Assembly (NCBI GenBank): GCA_030550175.1
Contig: JAUQPW010000002.1
Coordinates: 2,407 to 66,406 of the forward strand
Reading direction: 5' to 3'
DNA length: 64,000 nt
From: a bacterium
Lineage (GTDB): Bacteria; Moduliflexota; Moduliflexia; Moduliflexales; JAUQPW01
In this document: positions 8,727-15,433 of the stretch, piece by piece
How positions within the stretch are numbered: the stretch's first letter is position 1
Layout of the letters: every line of letters begins with the position of its first letter
Translations under genes and position numbers: made by a program
The notes under the pieces: model-generated
What the model was told of the DNA's origin: nothing
The model's database searches: none
What the model saw: the letters and a program-made list of their open reading frames with translations, nothing else

Positions 8727-10191
8727 GCAGCTGTTCTACCTGATGAGAGAGATCGTCATCCTGGGTGAAGAGCAGTTGGAGCGCCTTGAGCCTTACGTCG
8801 GCGTCCTCATGTTGAAGCAGCGGGCCCAGATAGGGTCCTAGCCTTTCGTCGCTGGTTTCCAAAAGTTCCAGGAGATCCATCATCGTCCGTTTCTCGGAGC
8901 TTTGGAGCAGCTCCGGAAGAAGCCGATAAAAATCAGAGGTGAAGAAGGTGGCTTTGGCGGCTGCCAGATCGACTTCTCTACGCTGGATTGCGTTTTCAAG
9001 CACCTGCGGGTATTCACGGCCCAATAAAATTGTGGATCCTATCCAAATCGCCAAAAAGGACATGCTGATGGGGGCCAGAACGGAAGGCGGAAGGTTACCC
9101 ACCGAAAACAGCAGGACCAATAGTATAGCCCCTACCCCCTCGGAGATCCGCACGCCTATGGTATCCATGAAGGATCTCAGTCGAATTTTGGCGTGGTTGG
9201 GGATAGCCAGGTAAAGGACTTCCAGTGCGGAGCGGTCGACCGAATGTTTAAAAAGCTGCTCGTTTCCCTTGAGAACTATGGTCGACCACAAAGAGCCCGC
9301 TGCCAGAACCAGGGCGTTGCCGACTATCAGACCTAGGGGAAGAAAAGAGAGGGCAGCAGACACCTTCAGCCGCCTCATCAAAACCAGCGTGACCAGGACC
9401 TGGAAAAGCAGGGTGACACCTCCTAAATAGGCATAGAAAGAGCCGAAAAAGACCGCCAACGCCTCAGCTGTCGCCAGTTCCCTTTGCGCGGTAACTTTGA
9501 ATTGGAAGTCGACGAAGGTCGAAACCAAGGCACTTGTTCCAACCACAACCAGCACCAGGGCCACAAAACGTTGGCGGACTTGGGGTGGCTCCGTCCCTCG
9601 ACTGGAGCTTTCCCTGTTTTGATGAGGAGCGGATAGAGCCAGACTGAGAAACAGAGCCAAGAGTATCAAAACCGCCGCTGTCGGAAGTAACGCCGAAACG
9701 TTCCAGCCCAAAGCGATCCACCTGGCGAACAAACCCCCAGCCATTGAGCCTGCAATCCCGCCCGCTCCGATTATTCCAAGGACCCGCTTAGCCTGCCGGA
9801 TCAGGAGTCGCTGGCTGATTATCGACCAAGCTTGCACAGGCGCCAGCGTTCCAAAAACACCGACCCACACATAGAGTACTGGTATCGTTACCTCACAGCC
9901 TAAAGTGATTCCCAGCCAGAACAGGAGTGTCCCCGCCGCAAAAGCAACTAGACTTACACCCACAGCTCGGCCCAGCGTGAGGGCTGCGTAGAGGCGCAGG
10001 TAAGTAGCCACCACTAAACCGGCAGTGAGGGTGGTGGTGACCATAAAGTATGGAAGCGTACGTGCCGGATACTTGCTCAGCACCAGGGCATCTCTGGCTG
10101 ATTTAAGAACTACGAAGGCGGCGATAATTAAAAAAACTAGGAACGCTGAGAGGATTACCGTCTTTCGTTCCTCGGCTTTCCAGAGATTCAT
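8620..10191 (-). CDS. ATP/ADP-translocase-like (NTT/MFS) membrane protein with HEAT tail, frameshifted at its 3' end
   Basis: About a dozen hydrophobic helices resembling the nucleotide-translocase branch of transporters (KSARDALVLSKYPARTLPYF and the FKVTAQRELATAEALAVFFG region), followed by the start of a HEAT domain (LLELLETSDERLGPYLGPLL, HEDADVRLKALQLLF). It ends with out-of-frame residues LFLGGS. Removing one G at 8630-8632 joins it to the HEAT/cNMP gene downstream, giving a transporter-HEAT-cNMP protein. Such fusions could gate transport by a nucleotide signal; substrate is unknown. Start placed at the ATG at 10191 (MNLWKAEERK), just ahead of the first helix, though no strong ribosome site is seen; a TTG at 10323 is the alternative. 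It follows the radical SAM gene closely. Confidence 0.75.
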   Translation of the reverse strand: MNLWKAEERKTVILSAFLVFLIIAAFVVLKSARDALVLSKYPARTLPYFMVTTTLTAGLVVATYLRLYAALTLGRAVGVSLVAFAAGTLLFWLGITLGCEVTIPVLYVWVGVFGTLAPVQAWSIISQRLLIRQAKRVLGIIGAGGIAGSMAGGLFARWIALGWNVSALLPTAAVLILLALFLSLALSAPHQNRESSSRGTEPPQVRQRFVALVLVVVGTSALVSTFVDFQFKVTAQRELATAEALAVFFGSFYAYLGGVTLLFQVLVTLVLMRRLKVSAALSFLPLGLIVGNALVLAAGSLWSTIVLKGNEQLFKHSVDRSALEVLYLAIPNHAKIRLRSFMDTIGVRISEGVGAILLVLLFSVGNLPPSVLAPISMSFLAIWIGSTILLGREYPQVLENAIQRREVDLAAAKATFFTSDFYRLLPELLQSSEKRTMMDLLELLETSDERLGPYLGPLLQHEDADVRLKALQLLFTQDDDLSHQVEQLLDDADRRVRVEAIHYLCLRSPVGPMEKLCLFLGGS

Positions 10192-10333
10192 GGGGCACTT
10201 CTTGTGGGACGAATGGTGGCATGGCGCGATCTCAATGGGCGGAAACTGCTTTTTTCCGTTTCGATTTTTGCCTTTTGATTTAAACTGTGATGCATTTTCC
10301 GTTGTGGAGTCCTTAAAGGACAAACTCTATGGA

Positions 10334-11641
10334 TCAGTCGAAGCTGCCGGAGACTCCCTGAAACCCACGTAGGGCTTGCTTGAGCACCCATCGAATCGCA
10401 CGCCCTGCATCATAGCAATACGCTAGGTTGTGATTCAGAGTCGAGAAACAGTGGGTCTCACAGCTCTTCTTCATATCGTCGAGTTGCCGGGTATCAAACC
10501 TGGGATCGCCCACAACCCCCCAATCGTAGGTTGCCGAATACATGGGAAAACATGGAGCCAGGGTCCCATCCACACGAATGATAATAGAGTTCTGGCCAGC
10601 CCGGCATCCCCACGGCTTCACCTGGCCTCGCATGAAATCCTTCATGTCGTTGAGGCGCTGAACTGAATTGACCATCTTATAACCTGCCCGGTTCTTGGCG
10701 ATCAGCCAATCCAGCAGGGCATCCACCTGGGGGTAATCCTCAGGACGAATGAAGGTGTCGTTCCCATCCAGGTGTTTGAAGTGGCTCTGCTCAAGCATCG
10801 GTGACTCATTGATGTGATAATCGGTGGCTATACCATAATCATGGGCGATCTCGGTCAACTGCTTGATATCCTCCAGGTTGATCCGGGTGATGTTCATGTT
10901 AAAAAACACACTGTAGCCATAGACATACTGCTTTTTGATCAAATACTCGAAGTACGACCGAACTGGGTTCAGCGCTTTGGGGAGCCCGGGCTTCTCCTCG
11001 ACACAGTCCACCGCAAAGTTGACCGTGGCAACCCCTGCATCCCCAAGTCGGTCAATCACATCGGGGCGCAACAATCGTCCGTTGGTGGGAAGATAAACCC
11101 AAAATCCCTTCTTGGCAGCATAGTATACCACCTTGTGGACGAACTTCGGTCGCAGGAGGACTTCGCCCCCCATCAGGGCGAGCACCCGACAGCCCGTGTC
11201 GTACAGCCAGTCAATCGAACGCCTGGCGGTATCTTCTGTCATCCCCTTGACCCGATTATCGAAGGCCCAACAATAGTGACAGTCCAGGTTACATTTCCAC
11301 TCGGTGAACAGGTAGGCGATGATTGGGTGAAAGTCCCCCGGGAGCAGGCGCGATAGGATGTAGGGGAACAGCCAACCTCGCAGGGCCCGGTAAACGAGGG
11401 GGACTGTCCATCGACGCCGATAGGGATTGTCGTTGTTCGGGCGCATCGCAATGTCCGGCTCCAGATCTTCCAGAGCCTCCGGCCTTTGGGGAAAGACCGG
11501 CTCAGGCAACGTTTGAGGTCGATCGATTTGGAGTAAATCGGCTCTTTTCTTCCCTTTCATCAACAGATCGTGCAGCTGAACATCCACCCGGAAACTGGGG
11601 ATGGAAAGGTGGGTCTTCTGGTTTTTCTGGGTTTGCATCAT
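10334..11641 (-). CDS. Radical SAM enzyme with C-terminal cysteine-rich region
   Basis: The CNLDCHYC motif (CxxxCxxC) binds the [4Fe-4S] cluster that cleaves S-adenosylmethionine. It follows YLFTEWK and precedes ALMGGEVLLRPKF, the GGE motif contacting SAM, and LPTNGRLLRPD. The C-terminal part carries several cysteines (WGCRAG, APCFPMYS, SCETHCFSTL, YCYDAG), suggesting a SPASM-like region with extra clusters, as in peptide- or protein-modifying members. The substrate cannot be told; no small precursor peptide is obvious next to it, although the two small exported proteins upstream are candidates worth considering. Start at the ATG at 11641, preceded by AAAGGGGG; a longer frame would read into a dispersed repeat. 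Probably co-transcribed with the translocase-like gene, 142 bases on. Confidence 0.82.
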   Translation of the reverse strand: MMQTQKNQKTHLSIPSFRVDVQLHDLLMKGKKRADLLQIDRPQTLPEPVFPQRPEALEDLEPDIAMRPNNDNPYRRRWTVPLVYRALRGWLFPYILSRLLPGDFHPIIAYLFTEWKCNLDCHYCWAFDNRVKGMTEDTARRSIDWLYDTGCRVLALMGGEVLLRPKFVHKVVYYAAKKGFWVYLPTNGRLLRPDVIDRLGDAGVATVNFAVDCVEEKPGLPKALNPVRSYFEYLIKKQYVYGYSVFFNMNITRINLEDIKQLTEIAHDYGIATDYHINESPMLEQSHFKHLDGNDTFIRPEDYPQVDALLDWLIAKNRAGYKMVNSVQRLNDMKDFMRGQVKPWGCRAGQNSIIIRVDGTLAPCFPMYSATYDWGVVGDPRFDTRQLDDMKKSCETHCFSTLNHNLAYCYDAGRAIRWVLKQALRGFQGVSGSFD

Positions 11642-11655
11642 CGAACCCCCTTTCA

Positions 11656-11783
11656 CCCTCACCCCTAGCCCCTCTCCCACAGCGTGGGAGAGGGGAGAAG
11701 GTAAGAGGTTAGAATCTCTTCTCGTCTCGTTCCTCTCTCCCGAAGCCTCGGGAGAGGGGTTAGGGGTGAGGGCCTGAATAGTT
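11656..11783. repeat. Composite palindromic repeat, copy A
   Basis: About 128 bases bounded by CCCTCACCCC and GGGGTGAGGG and containing two inner palindromes of the form CCCTCTCCC...GGGAGAGGG. Nearly the same sequence, including the tail GCCTGAATAGTT, is found at 26360-26486. No transposase, so MITE- or REP-like. Confidence 0.8.
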
Positions 11784-11822
11784 GCAAAAAATTAATTCCT
11801 ACATCTAACCCAATAAGAACTA

Positions 11823-11848
11823 GCACCGGCAGTAAGAATTGCCGATGC
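11823..11848 (-). ncRNA. Conserved hairpin downstream of small exported protein gene (copy 1)
   Basis: On the minus strand GCATCGGCA pairs with TGCCGGTGC over nine positions (one G-U) with an eight-base loop. It starts about 38 bases after the stop of the gene at 11887-12246. The equivalent place after the paralogous gene holds a hairpin with paired sequence changes (12358-12383). Could be a terminator or 3' UTR regulatory element; no long U tract follows. Confidence 0.55.
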
Positions 11849-11886
11849 TTTCAAGGGCAAAAGTCTATTGGACCTCCCATCTTAAC

Positions 11887-12246
11887 TTACCTCTCCCGAA
11901 GCCAGGGCCACTTGACAGCTTCCGGATTGAAAATCGTACGACCGACCCTTTTACCTTCCATGGTTACACTCTTCTTCTCCTCAGCGGTGAGTCTCGGGAT
12001 CTCTTTCAGAAGAGCAGATTCCTGTAAGAGGACCAGCCTGCCTTCAGTGGTTTTGACGATATGGGGATAATCCCCTGCTTGGCAAACACCTGGCTCGAGC
12101 TTTACACCTTCAGCTGTCGGTAATACACAATAGATATGCCCTGTGATCGTCTCTTTTTCTTCTGCTGCCATGGCTACGGTTGCTGTGAGAACCAAAAGGA
12201 CAACGGCCATGGTAGATATAACCTGTTTAAAACTAAACATCTTCAT
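11887..12246 (-). CDS. Small exported protein, paralogue 1 (unknown function)
   Basis: About 119 residues with a clear signal peptide (MKMFSFKQVISTMAVVLLVL, cleavage likely after ATVAMA). The mature part begins with a short strand reading GHIYCVLPTAEGVKLEPGVC and holds two cysteines, PHIVKT, LLKEIPRLTAEE and the ending EAVKWPWL. The gene at 12556-12930 encodes a close paralogue with the same layout and the same two cysteines. No family is recognised. The CxnC spacing and the periplasmic location next to a cupredoxin-like protein suggest a metal- or redox-related role, as inference only. Start at 12246, where GGGAGGTCA precedes the ATG. Confidence 0.72.
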   Translation of the reverse strand: MKMFSFKQVISTMAVVLLVLTATVAMAAEEKETITGHIYCVLPTAEGVKLEPGVCQAGDYPHIVKTTEGRLVLLQESALLKEIPRLTAEEKKSVTMEGKRVGRTIFNPEAVKWPWLRER

Positions 12247-12357
12247 TGACCTCCCGTTTTGCAGTAATAAGGTCGAAAAGATCATCCCTCAGGGTATTTT
12301 CCCTCCAGGTTAAAGACCTTTTCTCCTTATCTTATTATTACACTTCGATAAGGATTA

Positions 12358-12383
12358 GCACCAACAGTGGGAATTGTCGGTGT
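12358..12383 (-). ncRNA. Conserved hairpin downstream of small exported protein gene (copy 2)
   Basis: On the minus strand ACACCGACA pairs with TGTTGGTGC except at the outermost position. Against copy 1 (11823-11848) several stem bases differ but pairing is mostly kept by compensating or G-U changes, which argues for a selected RNA structure. Confidence 0.5.
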
Positions 12384-12455
12384 CTTCGAGGGTAGAAACC
12401 CCTCGTACATCTTATCTTAGTACTTAAAACAGTAAATACGCCGCTAGTTAGCTGA

Positions 12456-12510
12456 CCACTCCCTGACGGTCGTGGCTCTGACCGTCTGGGCCACGACCGT
12501 CAGGGAGTGG
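12456..12510. repeat. Perfect 21-base inverted repeat
   Basis: Arms at 12456-12476 (CCACTCCCTGACGGTCGTGGC without its last base is 20 letters: CCACTCCCTGACGGTCGTGG) and 12490-12510 pair perfectly around a 13-base spacer. It lies in the 309-base stretch between the two small exported protein genes (12247-12555), which also holds the conserved hairpin. Strong hairpin; terminator-like or a mobile palindrome, no U tract. Confidence 0.7.
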
Positions 12511-12555
12511 GGTTATAAATACCGGCTGGGTATTTAGCGTTTTCAGCACTTAGTA

Positions 12556-12930
12556 TTAGTATCTTAAAAGCCAGGGCCATTTAACGGCTTCCGGATTAAA
12601 CAGGGTTCTCCCTTCGATTTTGCCTTCTGCTATAAAATGTTTCCTCTGCTCTGGGGTTAACCTGGGAATATCTTTCAGAAGTTCGCTTTCCTTCAACATA
12701 TATAACTTCCCATCCTGTGCTTTGAGAACATGGGGATGATCCCCACCAGGGCACACGTCAGGCTCTAGCTTGACCTCATCGCCTGCTAATAGGACACAGT
12801 AAATCTGTCCTTCCAAGGTTACTTTCGACTCTTCGGCTACCAGGATCATAGGGCTTATAACAAGTAAAAAAGCCACAACCAGCAGAGCTGATAGACCAGA
12901 TCGGCTAAAAAATACAACCATATTTCGCAT
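12556..12930 (-). CDS. Small exported protein, paralogue 2 (unknown function)
   Basis: About 124 residues: signal peptide (SGLSALLVVAFLLVISPMIL, cleavage near VAEE) and a mature domain matching paralogue 1: IYCVLLAGDEVKLEPDVC, DHPHVLKAQDGKLYMLKE, LLKDIPRLTPEQ and the terminal EAVKWPWL. Two conserved cysteines remain after export. Function unknown. The start at 12930 (MRNMVVFF) has AAAGG upstream; an apparent longer start lies inside a dispersed repeat and is rejected. An ECF class 1 promoter lies at 13089-13112, about 160 bases upstream, so this gene and paralogue 1 probably belong to the same stress regulon as the selenocysteine TlpA gene. Confidence 0.72.
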   Translation of the reverse strand: MRNMVVFFSRSGLSALLVVAFLLVISPMILVAEESKVTLEGQIYCVLLAGDEVKLEPDVCPGGDHPHVLKAQDGKLYMLKESELLKDIPRLTPEQRKHFIAEGKIEGRTLFNPEAVKWPWLLRY

Positions 12931-12953
12931 ATCTGAAAAGCCTTTGTCTCTTG

Positions 12954-13031
12954 CCCTCACCATCCCCCTAACCTCTCCCTCTCCCAAATTTGGGAGAGGA
13001 GGGGTGCTGAGCGGAGCGAGGTGGGGGAGTG
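12954..13031. repeat. Divergent copy of the CCCTCAC/GGGAGAGG palindromic repeat
   Basis: Begins CCCTCACCATCCCCC, has the inner palindrome CCCTCTCCCAAATTTGGGAG and ends in GGTGGGGGAGTG. It sits between the class 1 promoter and the start of the small exported protein gene, so it would be in the 5' leader. Confidence 0.6.
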
Positions 13032-13088
13032 TGAAGACTTTTTAGACATCCTCTTACCTCCCTTCGTGCTAATCTTTGTGTAAGGTTA

Positions 13089-13112
13089 TACGAACCGGGA
13101 GGGAAAAAGTTC
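13089..13112 (-). promoter_or_regulatory. ECF sigma-type promoter, class 1
   Basis: Minus strand: TTGAACTTTTT, then CGTATAAC with 16 bases between GAAC and CGTA. Same boxes and spacing as at 5719 and 19444. Directs transcription into the small exported protein gene at 12556-12930. Confidence 0.7.
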
Positions 13113-13172
13113 AAAACTTCTTAGAAAATTTAGAGGTAGTAGAGGAGCTACGTAGATCAGAGGGAATCTAGC

Positions 13173-13200
13173 TTCCCCCGCATCCTATAATGCGGGGGAA
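13173..13200 (-). terminator. Hairpin after the cupredoxin-like gene
   Basis: TTCCCCCGCA and TGCGGGGGAA form a perfect ten-base stem with an eight-base loop, starting 14 bases past the stop codon at 13214. No run of U follows on the minus strand, so termination is likely but not certain. Confidence 0.5.
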
Positions 13201-13213
13201 TTCTTATAGCTAT

Positions 13214-13645
13214 TTAGCCTCTGGCAACAACGACTTTCCCCGCCAAAACAGGTTTGGGTTGCTGCCCACTTCCAATATTAACCACTTTAAACTCAAAGGT
13301 CCCTTCGTCTATGAAACAAAGGCTGGCTACACCTCCCGGCGGGGTAAATCCAGAGGAGTACCATCCTTGATCGTTCAGAGCGAACCGTGTCGGAGCCGTA
13401 CAGGCCAATGAAACTTTTGATCCCTCTTCAAAGTAAATATGAACATGTGCAGATGCGCTATTGGCCCATACAACGGTTGTTCCTGGAGTAACCTTAACTT
13501 CCTTAGGATTTAAAGCTTGATCCGTTATATTAATCACCTTTACTTCGCCGGTCGGCTTAACCCTTTCTTGTGCAAGTCCTACGCTGATAGATCCTATAAC
13601 CGCTAGGATACCCAAACTTATATAGAGCAGACTTTTTTTATACAT
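13214..13645 (-). CDS. Exported cupredoxin-like protein
   Basis: 143 residues with a signal peptide ending near VGLAQE. The mature part has the plastocyanin-like pattern: VKVINITDQALNPKEVKVTP, then GTTVVWANSASAHVHIYF (position of the first histidine ligand) and a C-terminal FIDEGTFEFKVVNIG strand. In type 1 copper proteins this fold carries a His-Cys-His-Met site. Here the final ligand loop is not classical: cysteines occur in SLACTAP and SLCFIDEG, and no clear C-x-H-x-M is seen. Copper binding is thus uncertain; the protein may be a cupredoxin-fold carrier. Start at 13645 follows GAGGAGAGG. It lies 119 bases after the barrel gene and is followed by a stable hairpin. Confidence 0.68.
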   Translation of the reverse strand: MYKKSLLYISLGILAVIGSISVGLAQERVKPTGEVKVINITDQALNPKEVKVTPGTTVVWANSASAHVHIYFEEGSKVSLACTAPTRFALNDQGWYSSGFTPPGGVASLCFIDEGTFEFKVVNIGSGQQPKPVLAGKVVVARG

Positions 13646-13764
13646 AGAACCTCTCCTCTTATTGACTCAAATTTCGATATAAGATGAACGTATAATTTTA
13701 TCGTTTAATTAATAGTCCTTCGACACACAGAATCGTTACATGATTCATGTTGAAATTAGGGGAC

Positions 13765-15255
13765 TTAGAAGTTGTAATCTATCCTCGCAGCCAGGGTAAA
13801 GCTCAGATCATCCGGAGCATTCACAGGATCCACCGAGGCCTTGCCGGTTAAATATTCTCCAGGCCACAGAAAGAACAATCCGCCATAGGCTGTCATGTTA
13901 GGGGTCACCTGATAGGCCGCCGTGATATCCAGCTCGCTCCCGATGTATTTATCTTCGGTGCCGTCAAAGACTCGACCGCTCAGGGGACCTATAAAATGAT
14001 CCTCCACAGCTCGAAGATAGGCATAAGTCGCACCAATCAAAAGGGGTCTTTCCGGAATGGGAGTAAAGTTCACAAAGGGTCTCAGCATAATAGTATTTGC
14101 TGCGTTCCCGTGCAAATCCCCACCCTTAGTGAGGTTCGCATCGAAATAATGGCCTAAGACGTCGTAATCGGGGTTAATAACTGGAAGTTCTTCATTATCG
14201 TCTCGAGTTTTGGGATCATCGCCGCTGGCGTAAAGGAAGTTAAAGCCGACGGTGACCCGGGGGTTTATTCGCACCGATTCAATGGTATGGAAAGCGAACC
14301 CTCCCAGATCCATATCCCCTCGGAAGGAATCGTCCAGATCGCCGAACCCATAGACAAATTCTCCAGAATAATCGAAGATCCCCCTTTTACCAACTACGTT
14401 GACAGCAAACCAATTGAGGGTAATCTCCTCCCCACCATAGAAGCCGAAGAAATTAGGGTCTTCTGTGGTTCCGGTGGCCCCGTTGGGGAAAGTCGGAAGC
14501 CCGCTGGTGGGACTGATGGTACCCGGAGGACCAGCAACCCGTGTATCCCCACTTTTACCGATGGGTGTGCTGAAGGTTCCGAAGACGCTGGCACCGCCAA
14601 TACCGGTTTTATTGTGATTCAGGATCCAGTACCCTCCGATGGCCAGGTTCGGATTAACGGAATAAGCTACATTGACCCCCCACATGTCATCATCGTTATC
14701 AATCCCCACAGATCCCTCCTGAAGTTTGCTGACAAAGCCGAAGAGTTTCAGTTTCTCCAGATTAATATCTGCCCGGAGATGGGGGCCATTAATATAACCA
14801 ACCACCAGATGCCGTAATCCCAGATCCAGGTCCCAGATGCCTACCCAGGCGGAAATCGGAGTTTTGGGGAAGTCAATGACAAAGTAGGCCTCTTCGGTGG
14901 AGGTATTAATAGTTTCCCCACCGAACCCTCTACCGGGGAAATTGGCGAAGACTCCCACGGTAGTCGTAGGTGGAAAGTCCCTCCGGTCTCCGGGGTTACC
15001 CAGAACGTTATCAGTGAGCATTCTCAAGTGCATGACGCCTCGCACATTTTCAGTTTTTGCGGTAAAAATGACATCAAACCGTGCATCATAAAGGGTTTGA
15101 TCATCATCCACATCATCATTAAAATCGGGATTGGTTGTCCATCGAGGCCGGACTCTAAACGCACCGCCGTAGGTAAACTCAAGGGCCCAAACCTCCACCG
15201 CTATATCTAGAACTAAACTGATAAGCAATCCAAGGAAAACGAGCCATTTTTTCAT
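13765..15255 (-). CDS. Outer-membrane beta-barrel (porin-like) protein
   Basis: 496 residues with a signal peptide (cleavage near VWALEF) and then many alternating amphipathic strands typical of porins: FTYGGAFRVRPRW, TLYDARFDVIFTAKTENVRG, EEAYFVIDFP, and so on to the last strand LSFTLAARIDYNF, which ends in phenylalanine as barrel proteins do for BAM recognition. The motif set (FRVRPRW, RFDVIFTAK) is like barrel proteins often predicted next to respiratory or detoxification genes. Substrate unknown. Start at 15255 after GGGAGGA. It is preceded by the VCBS-type lipoprotein gene 178 bases upstream, which may be co-transcribed. Confidence 0.8.
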   Translation of the reverse strand: MKKWLVFLGLLISLVLDIAVEVWALEFTYGGAFRVRPRWTTNPDFNDDVDDDQTLYDARFDVIFTAKTENVRGVMHLRMLTDNVLGNPGDRRDFPPTTTVGVFANFPGRGFGGETINTSTEEAYFVIDFPKTPISAWVGIWDLDLGLRHLVVGYINGPHLRADINLEKLKLFGFVSKLQEGSVGIDNDDDMWGVNVAYSVNPNLAIGGYWILNHNKTGIGGASVFGTFSTPIGKSGDTRVAGPPGTISPTSGLPTFPNGATGTTEDPNFFGFYGGEEITLNWFAVNVVGKRGIFDYSGEFVYGFGDLDDSFRGDMDLGGFAFHTIESVRINPRVTVGFNFLYASGDDPKTRDDNEELPVINPDYDVLGHYFDANLTKGGDLHGNAANTIMLRPFVNFTPIPERPLLIGATYAYLRAVEDHFIGPLSGRVFDGTEDKYIGSELDITAAYQVTPNMTAYGGLFFLWPGEYLTGKASVDPVNAPDDLSFTLAARIDYNF

Positions 15256-15290
15256 AAAAATCCTCCCTTATCAGTCCTGAGGACCGAGTA

Positions 15291-15313
15291 GGGGCGGGTT
15301 TGAAACCCGCCCC
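15291..15313. repeat. Palindrome GGGGCGGGTTT/AAACCCGCCCC
   Basis: Perfect 11-base arms with one central base. A near-identical palindrome occurs at 43299-43320, so this is a short dispersed repeat. Here it lies in the gap ahead of the barrel gene. Confidence 0.65.
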
Positions 15314-15433
15314 TGAGGACCTGGCACTCAGCTTAAAGGCTTTTTTGTTTCTATACTTTGCAACTTGCAACAGAAGTATCCCTGATAATCGCGTCCTTTC
15401 CTTTACGATCACCCCCTTTCCTCAGACTCGCTT

